A DNA stretch of 34,599 nucleotides from an uncultured Alphaproteobacteria bacterium (lineage in GTDB: Bacteria > Pseudomonadota > Alphaproteobacteria > UBA7985). Location: NCBI GenBank assembly GCA_905479265.1, contig CAJQLX010000002.1, positions 1 through 34,599 of the forward strand. Reading direction: 5' to 3'. Both the position numbers and the translations under genes were made by a program. Positions within the stretch are counted from its first letter, which is position 1; every line of letters starts with the position of its first letter. Below the pieces are notes generated by a model. It was not told the DNA's origin and did not search any database. It saw only the letters and a program-made list of their open reading frames with translations. Shown here piece after piece: positions 25,549 through 33,996 of the stretch.

Positions 25549-25773
25549 GAGGTTCAGCTCGCCTGAACCTCTGCCACGTGGCGAACGGCAGGTGAGGCCC
25601 GTCAAGGCTGCGCAGCACCGGCCTTTGGCCGGCTTGGCCTTGACGGGCCGAGGGGTGCAACCCCTGACATCTCTCAAAAGACGGAGGCGACAGCCGACCG
25701 GCGACGCAGTCGGCGATCAGCTTGAGCGACGCTTGACCACCGCGCGCAGCGCGGGGGTCAAGTCGGCGCCACC
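25549..25773 (+). repeat. Structured repeat element, copy B
   Basis: About 225 bases, homologous throughout to 6623-6842. P1 GAGGTTCAG/CTGAACCTC has loop CTCGC. P2 is a perfect 13-bp stem (25596-25608 with 25637-25649) enclosing CCGGCC-TTT-GGCCGG. P3 is AGGGGT-GCA-ACCCCT (25651-25665). The 18-mer CGGAGGCGACAGCCGACC is at 25682-25699. The terminal hairpin is CTTGACC/GGTCAAG (25732-25738 with 25756-25762) around CCGCGC-GCA-GCGCGG. It ends in GCGCCACC. It has one 18-mer and no tandem array. It lies between the NYN terminator and the 3' end of the acyl-CoA dehydrogenase gene; the rest of this 354-bp spacer holds nothing recognised. Confidence 0.8.
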
Positions 25774-25797
25774 CAGGAACGCGCTGGAAAAAGACCC

Positions 25798-27006
25798 TTA
25801 GCGTCCCTGCTTGCGCAGTTCCATTTTTGCGATGGATTCCAGATGCACTTCATCCGGGCCATCCGCCAACCGCAGCGTGCGCAGGTGCGCGTAGCCCTCG
25901 GCAACGTTAAAGTCTTGGCTTACGCCACCGCCGCCGTGCACTTGGATGGCAAAGTCCATCACGCGCTGTGCCATGCGCGGTGCTGCGACTTTGATCATGG
26001 CGATCTCTTTGCGCGCCGCCTTGTTGCCAACCGCGTCCATCTTGGCGGCCGCGTGCAAGGTCAGCAGGCGAGACTGATCGATGTCGATCCGCATCTCGGC
26101 CAGCTTTTCGCGGAACGAACCCTTCTCCGCAATCGCAGAGCCAAAATTCACCCGCTGCTTGGCGCGGTTCACCGTATCTTCAAACGCGCGTTCTGCCCGT
26201 CCGATGGTTCGCATGCAGTGGTGAATGCGGCCAGGGCCGAGGCGGCCTTGGGCAATCTCAAAACCACGTCCCTCACCGAGCAAAATATTCGACGCCGGCA
26301 CCCGAACGTTCTCGAACAGCATTTCCGCGTGGCCGTGTGGCGCGTCGTCATAGCCGAAGACATGCAGCGCGCGCTTGACCGTGACACCGGGGGCGTCGCG
26401 CGGGATCAGGATCATTGACTGCTGCTGGTGGCGTTCCGCCGCCGGATCGGTCTTGCCCATAAAGATAAAGACCTGACAGCGGGGGTCTGGCGCGCCAGAG
26501 GTCCACCACTTGCGGCCATTGATGACATACTCGTCACCATCGCGGCGAATTTCAGACTGAATGTTTGTCGCGTCCGAGGAAGCAACATCCGGCTCGGTCA
26601 TGGCAAAGGCAGAGCGGATTTCGCCCGCCAACAGGGGCTTGAGCCAGCGCTCCTGATGCTCAGGCTTCCCGTAGCGCACCAGAACTTCCATGTTGCCCGT
26701 GTCCGGCGCGGAGCAGTTACAGGCTTCCGGCGCCAAATGGGACCGGCCCATTTCCTCGCACAGATGCGCGTATTCGAAGTTGGTCAATCCAGCGCCGAAT
26801 TCACTTTCCGGCAGCCACAAATTCCACAAACCCCGCTTGCGCGCTTCGGCTTTGAGATCCTCCATGATGGGGGGCGTGACCCAGCGGTCTGACTGTGCCG
26901 CGTGCTGCTCGTGAAACACGCTTTCAGCTGGGTAAATCACTTCCTCCATGAAAGCCTGCAATCGCTCGCGCAGATCCTTGGCCTTGTCAGACAGTTCCAT
27001 CAGCAT
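25798..27006 (-). CDS. Acyl-CoA dehydrogenase family protein (ACAD10/11-like)
   Basis: A 402-residue FAD enzyme that introduces a double bond into an acyl-CoA. FAD/substrate motifs are [16 protein letters not shown] (134-149), [13 protein letters not shown] (163-175) and [12 protein letters not shown] (354-365). The C-terminal stretch reads [16 protein letters not shown], aligning Asp382 with the usual catalytic Glu of short-chain enzymes, as in the ACAD10/11 group by my recollection. ATG 27006 is preceded by GGAGGAG at ideal distance. Beside mmsB and mmsA it could serve branched-chain catabolism, but the 191-nt gap and subgroup argue for a separate unit, and the acyl substrate is unknown. 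Confidence 0.85.
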   Translation of the reverse strand: MLMELSDKAKDLRERLQAFMEEVIYPAESVFHEQHAAQSDRWVTPPIMEDLKAEARKRGLWNLWLPESEFGAGLTNFEYAHLCEEMGRSHLAPEACNCSAPDTGNMEVLVRYGKPEHQERWLKPLLAGEIRSAFAMTEPDVASSDATNIQSEIRRDGDEYVINGRKWWTSGAPDPRCQVFIFMGKTDPAAERHQQQSMILIPRDAPGVTVKRALHVFGYDDAPHGHAEMLFENVRVPASNILLGEGRGFEIAQGRLGPGRIHHCMRTIGRAERAFEDTVNRAKQRVNFGSAIAEKGSFREKLAEMRIDIDQSRLLTLHAAAKMDAVGNKAARKEIAMIKVAAPRMAQRVMDFAIQVHGGGGVSQDFNVAEGYAHLRTLRLADGPDEVHLESIAKMELRKQGR

Positions 27007-27197
27007 GGCGGTCTCCTCCTCTATCCTCGATGCTGTTCGCAGAGTGACAAAGCCAGCGCCCTTGCGCAATGCGCTTCTTTGATGCAATCGCCCACGGTTA
27101 GTGCAGATGACCACGCCGCCCCTCGCAGACCGGGCAAAGGATCGCCACAAGCCTCCACCGCAACCGATCCACCGGGATCAACAGCGCGCTCAGGCGC

Positions 27198-28088
27198 TTA
27201 CAGCTCACCTTTGAGCTTGAGCATGGGGATCGAGAAATCTCGCGCGCCGTGGCCTGCGTCGGCAAGGGCTTGATAGGCCTGCTCCGCGGCCTTGCCAAAG
27301 TCAGCATCGGCTGCATTGCCTTCCGCTGCGCCAAGGGCGAGTTTCAAGTCTTTCAACATCATCGCCACGGAAAACCCGGGCTGATAGTCCCGGTTTGACG
27401 GCGCTGTGGGCACCGGTCCCGGCGCGGGGCAGTACGACGTCATCGACCAGCACTGGCCAGAGGCCTTGCTGGAAATATCGAAAAAGGTCTGCGCGTCCAA
27501 ACCCAGCTTTTCAGCGAGGTTAAAGGCTTCACAGGTCGCAATCATCGACACACCCAACAGCATGTTGTTGGCGATTTTAGCCGCTTGTCCGTTGCCCGCT
27601 CCGCCGGCGTGAAAGATGTTACCGCCCATCGCCGCCAGCACCGGTTCCGCTCGGGCAAAATCACCCGCCTCTCCGCCAACCATAAACGTCAGCGTCCCCG
27701 CTTGCGCCGCGGCAACACCGCCAGAAACCGGCGCATCCAGCATGCTAAAGCCCGCTTCCGCCGCCAAACGATGCGCCTGCCGTGCGTCTTCAACGGCAAT
27801 GGTTGAACAGTCGATGAACAGCGCACCCGCCGCCGCCGCGCGACCAACCCGTCCAGTGTCAAAATAGACGTCCAAAACATGCGAGCCAGCAGGCAGCATG
27901 GTGATCACCATCTCCGCCCCCTGCGCTGCGGCCTCAGCCGAATCCGCCACCCGCGCCCCCGCATCTGCCGCTGTATCCCGAGCCGCAGGCGAGAGGTCAT
28001 AGGCCGAGACTTCCATCCCGGCCTCGCACAAGTTGGCGCACATGCCCGAGCCCATATTGCCCAAGCCGATAAACGCTATTTTCGCCAT
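27198..28088 (-). CDS. mmsB: 3-hydroxyisobutyrate dehydrogenase
   Basis: A 296-residue NAD-dependent beta-hydroxyacid dehydrogenase. N-terminal FIGLGNMGSGMCANL (6-20) binds NAD, the substrate loop DAPVSGGVAAAQAGTLTFM is at 118-136, and catalytic K171 lies in GNGQAAKIANNMLL. It oxidises 3-hydroxyisobutyrate to methylmalonate semialdehyde in valine breakdown. It lies 24 nt after mmsA on the same strand, which takes the product onward. The length and both signatures match MmsB. Confidence 0.92.
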   Translation of the reverse strand: MAKIAFIGLGNMGSGMCANLCEAGMEVSAYDLSPAARDTAADAGARVADSAEAAAQGAEMVITMLPAGSHVLDVYFDTGRVGRAAAAGALFIDCSTIAVEDARQAHRLAAEAGFSMLDAPVSGGVAAAQAGTLTFMVGGEAGDFARAEPVLAAMGGNIFHAGGAGNGQAAKIANNMLLGVSMIATCEAFNLAEKLGLDAQTFFDISSKASGQCWSMTSYCPAPGPVPTAPSNRDYQPGFSVAMMLKDLKLALGAAEGNAADADFGKAAEQAYQALADAGHGARDFSIPMLKLKGEL

Positions 28089-28112
28089 GACAGAGTCAAC
28101 CGCTGCGTGGGC

Positions 28113-29612
28113 TTAGGACATGGTCGGAATGATAAAGGCCTGATCGCCCACATTCTCCGACCCCGGCCAGCGCTGTGTCACCGTCTTGACTTGGCTCCAG
28201 AACCGAACGCCTTCCATGCCGTATTGGTTATGATCACCAAAGCCCGACCGCTTCCAACCACCAAAGGAGTGGTAAGACACCGGAACCGGGATTGGCACGT
28301 TGATACCGACCATGCCGACATTCACCTGCGAAGCAAATTCCCGCGCCGCTTGGCCATTCTGGGTAAAGATCGCGACGCCGTTACCGTACTGGTGCTGGCT
28401 GGGCAGTTGCACCGCTTCCTCAAGCGATTCCGCGCGCACGACCTGCAGCACGGGGCCAAAGATTTCTTCGTGATACGTCTTCATCCCCGGCTTGACGTTG
28501 TCGAACAGGCTCGGACCGATGAAGTAACCGCCCTCATTACCCTGTAACGTCAGTCCCCGACCATCGAGCAGCAAATCAGCGCCTTCGTCCACGCCGAGTT
28601 GGATCATGCCCTCGACCTTGTTCTTATGAACCTCTGAAACCACCGGGCCGTAATGGGCCTCAGGATCGGTAGAAACGCCAACCTTGAGCGCACGCGCCGC
28701 ATCAGCCATCCGCTCGACGAACTCATCGCCGGTTTTCTTGCCAACCGTCACCGCAACCGGCAGCGCCATACACCGCTCGCCCGCTGAACCGTAAGCCGCG
28801 CCTACAATGTCTTTGACGGCCTGTTCCATGTTTGCGTCTGGCATGATGATGCCGTGGTTCTTCGCCCCGCCCATGCACTGCATCCGCTTACCGTTTGCTG
28901 TGCCGTTCATGTAAACATAGTGCGCAATATCCGACGAGCCGACAAAGGAAACCGCACGGATTTCCGGTGCCGCCAAAATGCCGTCCACCGCCTGTTTGTC
29001 ACCGTGGACAACGTTCAGCACACCCGCAGGCCCGCCCGCTTCCATGAACAACTCCGCCAGGCGAACCGGCAGCGAGGGATCCTTTTCCGACGGCTTGAGA
29101 ATGAAAGTATTGCCCATCGCGATGGACATGGAGAACATCCACATCGGGATCATCGCCGGGAAGTTAAACGGTGTAATCCCCGCCGTGACACCCAAGGCTT
29201 GCCGCATGGAGAATACGTCAATCCCCGGTCCAGCGGCGTTGGTGTATTCGCCTTTAGACAGGTGCGGGACGCCACAGGCGAACTCGACCACTTCCAAACC
29301 ACGCTGAATATCACCGTGACTGTCCGCGACCACTTTGCCGTGCTCAGAAGACAGCAGGTGCGCCAGCTCGTCTGCGTTTTCTTCGATCAAGTGCTTGAGC
29401 TTGAACATCACCCGCGCGCGGCGCTGTGGGTTGGTTGCGGCCCACGCCGGTTGCGCAGCGGCGGCGGCGTCGATGGCTTGCTGCAAAATCGCGTCATCGG
29501 CGAAATCGACCTGTGCCTGAATTTCCCCGGTGTTCGGGTTGTAAATGTCACCTTTGCGCGCGCCTGTACCGGCGACGTGCTGACCATTGATGAAGTGATG
29601 GACCTGACGCAT
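28113..29612 (-). CDS. mmsA: Methylmalonate-semialdehyde dehydrogenase (CoA-acylating)
   Basis: A 499-residue aldehyde dehydrogenase. GITPFNFPAMIPMWMF (145-160) is typical of MmsA, catalytic C281 lies in YGSAGERCMALPVA, and a C-terminal SYHSFGGWKRSGFGD stretch binds cofactor. It converts methylmalonate semialdehyde with NAD and CoA to propionyl-CoA and CO2, completing valine degradation with mmsB. ATG 29612 follows GGGAGAGAG at good distance; the longer frame to 29771 has no family support. It is divergent from the reductive dehalogenase-like gene, with 230 bp between. Confidence 0.92.
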   Translation of the reverse strand: MRQVHHFINGQHVAGTGARKGDIYNPNTGEIQAQVDFADDAILQQAIDAAAAAQPAWAATNPQRRARVMFKLKHLIEENADELAHLLSSEHGKVVADSHGDIQRGLEVVEFACGVPHLSKGEYTNAAGPGIDVFSMRQALGVTAGITPFNFPAMIPMWMFSMSIAMGNTFILKPSEKDPSLPVRLAELFMEAGGPAGVLNVVHGDKQAVDGILAAPEIRAVSFVGSSDIAHYVYMNGTANGKRMQCMGGAKNHGIIMPDANMEQAVKDIVGAAYGSAGERCMALPVAVTVGKKTGDEFVERMADAARALKVGVSTDPEAHYGPVVSEVHKNKVEGMIQLGVDEGADLLLDGRGLTLQGNEGGYFIGPSLFDNVKPGMKTYHEEIFGPVLQVVRAESLEEAVQLPSQHQYGNGVAIFTQNGQAAREFASQVNVGMVGINVPIPVPVSYHSFGGWKRSGFGDHNQYGMEGVRFWSQVKTVTQRWPGSENVGDQAFIIPTMS

Positions 29613-29842
29613 GAGGCTCTCTCCCAAAATCCGCGTGGCTTTAAGCGGTGACTGTGCCGCTCTGAACCGCTGGTGAAAAGTCCGAAACGTGCAAAGCGGG
29701 TCTCTAATCGTGATTTCCAGCCCCGAAACGGCCTCCACGACCGCGCTTCCCCCTGCGACGGGCGGCCACAAGCCTTGATTCGGGCGGACAAATAGGGTGA
29801 AGTTGCAAAATTAGGTAACACGTCAACAAAATTGGATCCGCT

Positions 29843-32800
29843 ATGGGTTTGCGCTGGAAATCGACCAAGAAACGGCCAGTTCATCTGGGCGCCTATCCGC
29901 TTGAACAGCTCGAACGTCTGGCGGCACCCGCCGGGCTGGACAGCCTCAAGCCGCCGCAAGCGCTTGCCTTTGACCGCCCCGATGACCCCGCCTCCATCGT
30001 CAATGCCATGGGCGAATATATGGGCATGTTGGACGCCGTGCGGATTGGCAACATCAACGGTGCAACCGCCGTCTGTCCCGACGACCTGACCGAGCGCGCC
30101 GAACACCTCAAGGCCTTTGGCTACTTTGGCGACGCCAGTATGATGGGCGCGTGCGCGCTGGATCCCTCAGACCGGCTTGAACAGTCCTTCCGCAACCCGG
30201 ACATCGACCGCCTTGCCCACCGTCTCCAGACCGAGCAAACCAAGACCCTCGCCGCCGGCATCGACGCCATCATGGCCGATCTCCGCGACAGCCTCAGCGC
30301 CCCTGAAACCAGCATCGACGGCCATACCCATGTGCTGCTGTTCCTTTTTGCCCATCCCCGTGCGCCCCGCGCGGACGAGCCGGGTACAGGCTGGATCGGC
30401 GAAGCGCAGGCCCAGCGCTCCGCCCTGCGCGCCAACGAGGGCGCAGCCGTCATTGCCAACTATTTGCGCTCTCTGGGCTATCAGGCGCGCAGCCATTCCG
30501 AGGCTACCGCTGACATCGACCTCCGCCGGGTCGCCGTGCGCGCGGGGCTTGCTGTGGTGCAGGCCGACGACGGCGACATCATCAATCCCTTGGTGCCAGA
30601 CGGTTTCGGCTTGGCCGCTGTGACCACCGATTTCGCCTTTGCCACGGATTTACCGCTCAACCCCCAGCAAAACTGGCCCCTCCGCCAAGCGCCAAAGACC
30701 GCCTTTGCCCGTCGCGATTTCGTGCTCAGCGAGCACCGCTTCGAAACCCTGAAACGCGTCGAAGACACCACCACCTTTATCGACGAACCCCGCGTGGCGC
30801 GGGTGCCCAAGCGCACCGACATGTTCGCCCGCTCGATCTTTGGCGATTTGGGCAAGCAGGTGCAGGAAGCTGCGAAAAATGGCCGCTACATCACCCGTGC
30901 GCCTGTGTCCTACGCCCAGCGCCGTGCGCTCGGGGCTTTCGTGCTGATCCAAAACGGCGACCCCGCCCCAACAGCAGCCCCCGACACCAGCGACCCACAG
31001 GTCAACGCCGACCGCGTCAAAGCCGCCGCCTATTGGCTCGGCGCGGACGCTGTGGGCCTCTCGCGCTGTCCGGACTGGAGCTACTACAGCCACGATGCCC
31101 GCGGCGATGAGATCACGCCCTACCACGCCGAAGCCATTTCGATCATCATCGATCAGGGCTTTGAGACCATGGACGGCGCATCGGGCGACGATTGGATTTC
31201 TGGCGCGCAGTCCATGCGCGCCTATTTGCGCTTTTCGCTGATTGGTGGCGTCCTCGCCCAGCATATCCGCGCTTTAGGCTATGGCGCGCGCGCGCATACG
31301 GTTCTTGATGGCGAAGTGCTGCAACCGCCGCTGTTGCTGCTCTCCGGCTTGGGCGAAGTCAGCCGGATTGGGGAAGTCATCCTCAACCCCTTCCTCGGCC
31401 CCCGCCTGAAATCCGGCGTCGTGACCACCAACATGCCCCTCGCCCACGATGCCCCCATTGATTTCGGCCTGCAAAACTTCTGCGACAGCTGCAACAAATG
31501 CGCGCGCGAATGCCCCAGCGGAGCCATAACCGCCGGGCCAAAGTTGATGTTCAACGGCTATGAAATCTGGAAATCCGACAGCCAGCGCTGCACCACCTAC
31601 CGCATCACCGTCCCCGGCGGCGCCATGTGTGGGCGGTGTATGAAGACCTGTCCATGGAACCTCGAAGGCCTGTTTACCGAAGCCCCCTTCCGATGGGCCG
31701 CAATGAACATTCCCGCCGCCGCGCCGGTTCTGGCCAAGCTCGACGACATGGCCGGAAACGGCGGTCTGAACCCGGTCAAAAAGTGGTGGTGGGATCTGGA
31801 AATGTTCGAAGACGGCGGCTTTCGGCCCACGACCGTCGCGGTCAACGCCCGCGACCTGCAAACCGATTTGGACCTGAAATACGAAGACCAAACCCTCGCC
31901 GTCTACCCCGCCAACCTCGCCCCACCGCCGTGGCCCTACCCCTATGCGATGGACCGAGAAAAAGGCATTGAAGCCTATCAGGCGATGATCACCGCCGACG
32001 CCTACAAGCTGCGCTTGGCCCAAGGCGATACCGAAGGCCTCGCCCACGAATACACCATCGACGGCGATGCCCCGGTTCTGCCGGTCACCATCTCAAAAGT
32101 CGAAGAAATGGCCCCCGGCCTGACCCGTTACGAGCTCAGCGACCCCGACGGCAAACCCCTGCCCGAATGGACCGCTGGCGGGCATATCGACATTGTTGTC
32201 GCGCCCGAGTTCCTGCGCCAATACAGCCTCGCCGGCGACCCGGCGGATCGCTCCAAATACGTCATTGGCGTGCTGCGCGAAGACGGCGGCAAAGGCGGCT
32301 CGCTCTTGCTGCATCGGATCTTCAGCGAAGGCCGCAAAATCTTTATCTCCAAGCCAATCAACCACTTTCCCGTGGCCGAAACCACGGGCAAGCATTGGCT
32401 CATGGGGGGCGGGATCGGGGTCACGCCCATGATCGCCATGGCGCATGAACTCCACGCCCAAGGCCGCGATTTCGCCCTGCACTACAGCTTCTCCAAGCGC
32501 GTCGGCGCCGGGTTCCTCACGGAATTGGCCGAGGTGCCATGGAAAGACAACATCCGCTTTTATTGCTCCGAAGAAGGCACCCGCGCCGACCTCACCACCC
32601 TACTCGCCGCCTACGCGCCGGGGGATCACGTATACACCTGCGGGCCAGATGCTTACATGCAGTCTGTCATGGACGCGGCCAGCGCCTTTCCCGAAGACGC
32701 CCGCCATCTGGAATACTTCGCCGTTCCCGAAGCCCCCGAATACGAAAACCACCCCTTCACCATCCAGCTCGCCCGCGATGGCCGCACCTTTGACGTGCCC

Positions 32801-33016
32801 GAGGACAAATCAGCCGCTGAAATCCTGCAAACCGCAGGCTTCAAGATCGACATCAAGTGCTCGGACGGAATTTGCGGTGTGTGCAAGTGTGGCGTTGTCG
32901 AAGGCGAGGTTGAGCATCGCGACTTTGTGCTCTCCAAAGCCCAGCGCCAAGACCAGATCATCACGTGCCAATCCCGCGCCAGCGCGCCCGGCGGCACCCT
33001 TGTTCTCGACCTTTAA
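29843..33016 (+). CDS. Reductive dehalogenase-like protein fused to FMN/[2Fe-2S] reductase
   Basis: A 1057-residue multidomain redox protein. Residues 1 to about 540 resemble the corrinoid domain of RdhA, including VKAAAYWLGADAVGLSR and PDWSYYSHDARG (410-421). Two ferredoxin clusters follow: C547, C550, C553, C557 and C583, C596, C599, C603, with the spacing of reductive dehalogenases (the second with a 12-residue gap). From about 720 lies a phthalate-dioxygenase-reductase module: RQYSL (792-796, FMN), GGGIGVTP (855-862, NAD) and a plant-type [2Fe-2S] C1006, C1011, C1014, C1042. No Tat signal, so cytoplasmic. This layout matches catabolic, self-sufficient enzymes such as NpRdhA and BhbA of aerobic bacteria. 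Halide substrate unknown; an epoxyqueuosine-reductase-like or other corrinoid activity is the main alternative. Confidence 0.85.
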   Translation: MGLRWKSTKKRPVHLGAYPLEQLERLAAPAGLDSLKPPQALAFDRPDDPASIVNAMGEYMGMLDAVRIGNINGATAVCPDDLTERAEHLKAFGYFGDASMMGACALDPSDRLEQSFRNPDIDRLAHRLQTEQTKTLAAGIDAIMADLRDSLSAPETSIDGHTHVLLFLFAHPRAPRADEPGTGWIGEAQAQRSALRANEGAAVIANYLRSLGYQARSHSEATADIDLRRVAVRAGLAVVQADDGDIINPLVPDGFGLAAVTTDFAFATDLPLNPQQNWPLRQAPKTAFARRDFVLSEHRFETLKRVEDTTTFIDEPRVARVPKRTDMFARSIFGDLGKQVQEAAKNGRYITRAPVSYAQRRALGAFVLIQNGDPAPTAAPDTSDPQVNADRVKAAAYWLGADAVGLSRCPDWSYYSHDARGDEITPYHAEAISIIIDQGFETMDGASGDDWISGAQSMRAYLRFSLIGGVLAQHIRALGYGARAHTVLDGEVLQPPLLLLSGLGEVSRIGEVILNPFLGPRLKSGVVTTNMPLAHDAPIDFGLQNFCDSCNKCARECPSGAITAGPKLMFNGYEIWKSDSQRCTTYRITVPGGAMCGRCMKTCPWNLEGLFTEAPFRWAAMNIPAAAPVLAKLDDMAGNGGLNPVKKWWWDLEMFEDGGFRPTTVAVNARDLQTDLDLKYEDQTLAVYPANLAPPPWPYPYAMDREKGIEAYQAMITADAYKLRLAQGDTEGLAHEYTIDGDAPVLPVTISKVEEMAPGLTRYELSDPDGKPLPEWTAGGHIDIVVAPEFLRQYSLAGDPADRSKYVIGVLREDGGKGGSLLLHRIFSEGRKIFISKPINHFPVAETTGKHWLMGGGIGVTPMIAMAHELHAQGRDFALHYSFSKRVGAGFLTELAEVPWKDNIRFYCSEEGTRADLTTLLAAYAPGDHVYTCGPDAYMQSVMDAASAFPEDARHLEYFAVPEAPEYENHPFTIQLARDGRTFDVPEDKSAAEILQTAGFKIDIKCSDGICGVCKCGVVEGEVEHRDFVLSKAQRQDQIITCQSRASAPGGTLVLDL

Positions 33017-33042
33017 ACCCTGCCAACAAGGAACCGATTTGC

Positions 33043-33375
33043 ATGCCTGAACAGGTGATTACCGGCTACCACGCCCACGTGTATTTTGATGCTGACACCG
33101 TCGAAACCGCCCGCGCCCTTTGCGAGGCTGCGCGGGATCGGTTCGGTGTGGTTATGGGGCGGGTGCACGAGAAGCCCGTTGGCCCCCATCCCATGTTCTC
33201 CTGCCAACTTGCCGCCAGCGTGGAGCAGTTTGGCGTGCTGTTGCCGTGGTTGGCCCTCAACCGTGACGGCCTGATCGTCTTTGCCCATCCGGAAACCGGC
33301 GATGACCTCGCCGATCACCGGGATCACGGGATATGGCTGGGAACCGGGTTGCCGCTCGATCTCAGTATCTTCTGA
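33043..33375 (+). CDS. DOPA 4,5-dioxygenase family protein
   Basis: A 110-residue protein of the DOPA 4,5-dioxygenase family: GYHAHVYFDADT (8-19) with H10 and H12, VGPHPMFSCQL (46-56) with H49, IVFAHPETGDD (78-88) and DHRDHGIWLG (91-100). The family includes extradiol ring-cleaving enzymes acting on catechols such as DOPA. ATG 33043 has AAGGA 10 nt upstream; an ORF extending to 32965 overlaps the previous gene without support. It follows the reductive dehalogenase-like gene by 26 nt on the same strand, so the two are probably co-transcribed. The real substrate is unknown; many members are uncharacterised. Confidence 0.85.
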   Translation: MPEQVITGYHAHVYFDADTVETARALCEAARDRFGVVMGRVHEKPVGPHPMFSCQLAASVEQFGVLLPWLALNRDGLIVFAHPETGDDLADHRDHGIWLGTGLPLDLSIF

Positions 33376-33382
33376 CCCGCGC

Positions 33383-33976
33383 CTATTCCGCCGGACACGG
33401 CGCGCCCAGAGCATCCCATCGCAGGATAAAGCCGACCAATTCCGCCGCTGAGTAGGGCGCAGGCTCCCGCCCCGGTCCGGGATTCCAGCCCCACAGCACC
33501 AACGCATCATGCCCAACGTGATCGGCCACATCGCCAAGGGTCCGCTGACCGTTCTTGGCCGGGTTTTTGATCTGCTCGCAAATCTCCCGCGATGACCGCC
33601 CCGCCCACTGCATCTCGATCGGTGGTAAAGCCCAATGCGGCGCACCGGGCGGGCCGTGGGGAATATCCACGTTTTGCGTGCTGTGACAGGTTGCACAGGG
33701 CAAGGTTTCGGCCCCGTCCCGGCTGACGCCCGCGTGAATATTCATCCCATGAGGCCGGGCAGCGTCACCGCCATAGTGCGCACCGGACCACAGCGGAATA
33801 TGGTCCTCCCCGACATGGCAATTACTGCACCGTGGGTGCGCAAAAACCTCGTGAATTTGCGCCCACAGCGCCAAGCCCGCACCATCCCCAAAAGCCGCGC
33901 TTTGCGCTGTGGCGGGACCGTGTTGGGCGGCGATCAGGCACAGACCTGCGAGCAGGCCAAGACTCATGCGTTTCAT
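33383..33976 (-). CDS. Exported diheme c-type cytochrome
   Basis: A 197-residue protein with a signal peptide (about 1-25, LGLLAGLCLIAAQHGPATAQ) and two heme c sites, CSNCH (50-54) and CATCH (94-98). It would carry electrons in the periplasm. It starts 20 nt after the stop of a molybdopterin oxidoreductase gene on the same strand, the arrangement of isoquinoline-oxidoreductase-type enzymes whose electrons leave through cytochrome c. A GGAG lies 10 nt before ATG 33976. The cytochrome nature is certain; partnership is inferred from gene order. Confidence 0.88.
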   Translation of the reverse strand: MKRMSLGLLAGLCLIAAQHGPATAQSAAFGDGAGLALWAQIHEVFAHPRCSNCHVGEDHIPLWSGAHYGGDAARPHGMNIHAGVSRDGAETLPCATCHSTQNVDIPHGPPGAPHWALPPIEMQWAGRSSREICEQIKNPAKNGQRTLGDVADHVGHDALVLWGWNPGPGREPAPYSAAELVGFILRWDALGAPCPAE

Positions 33977-33996
33977 GGTTTTCGCTCCGGTCCTGC

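Noticed and set aside
31274-32047. A 257-residue minus-strand ORF inside the dehalogenase-like gene
   Set aside because: It is antisense to a gene with four intact cofactor motifs; the open frame reflects high GC content.
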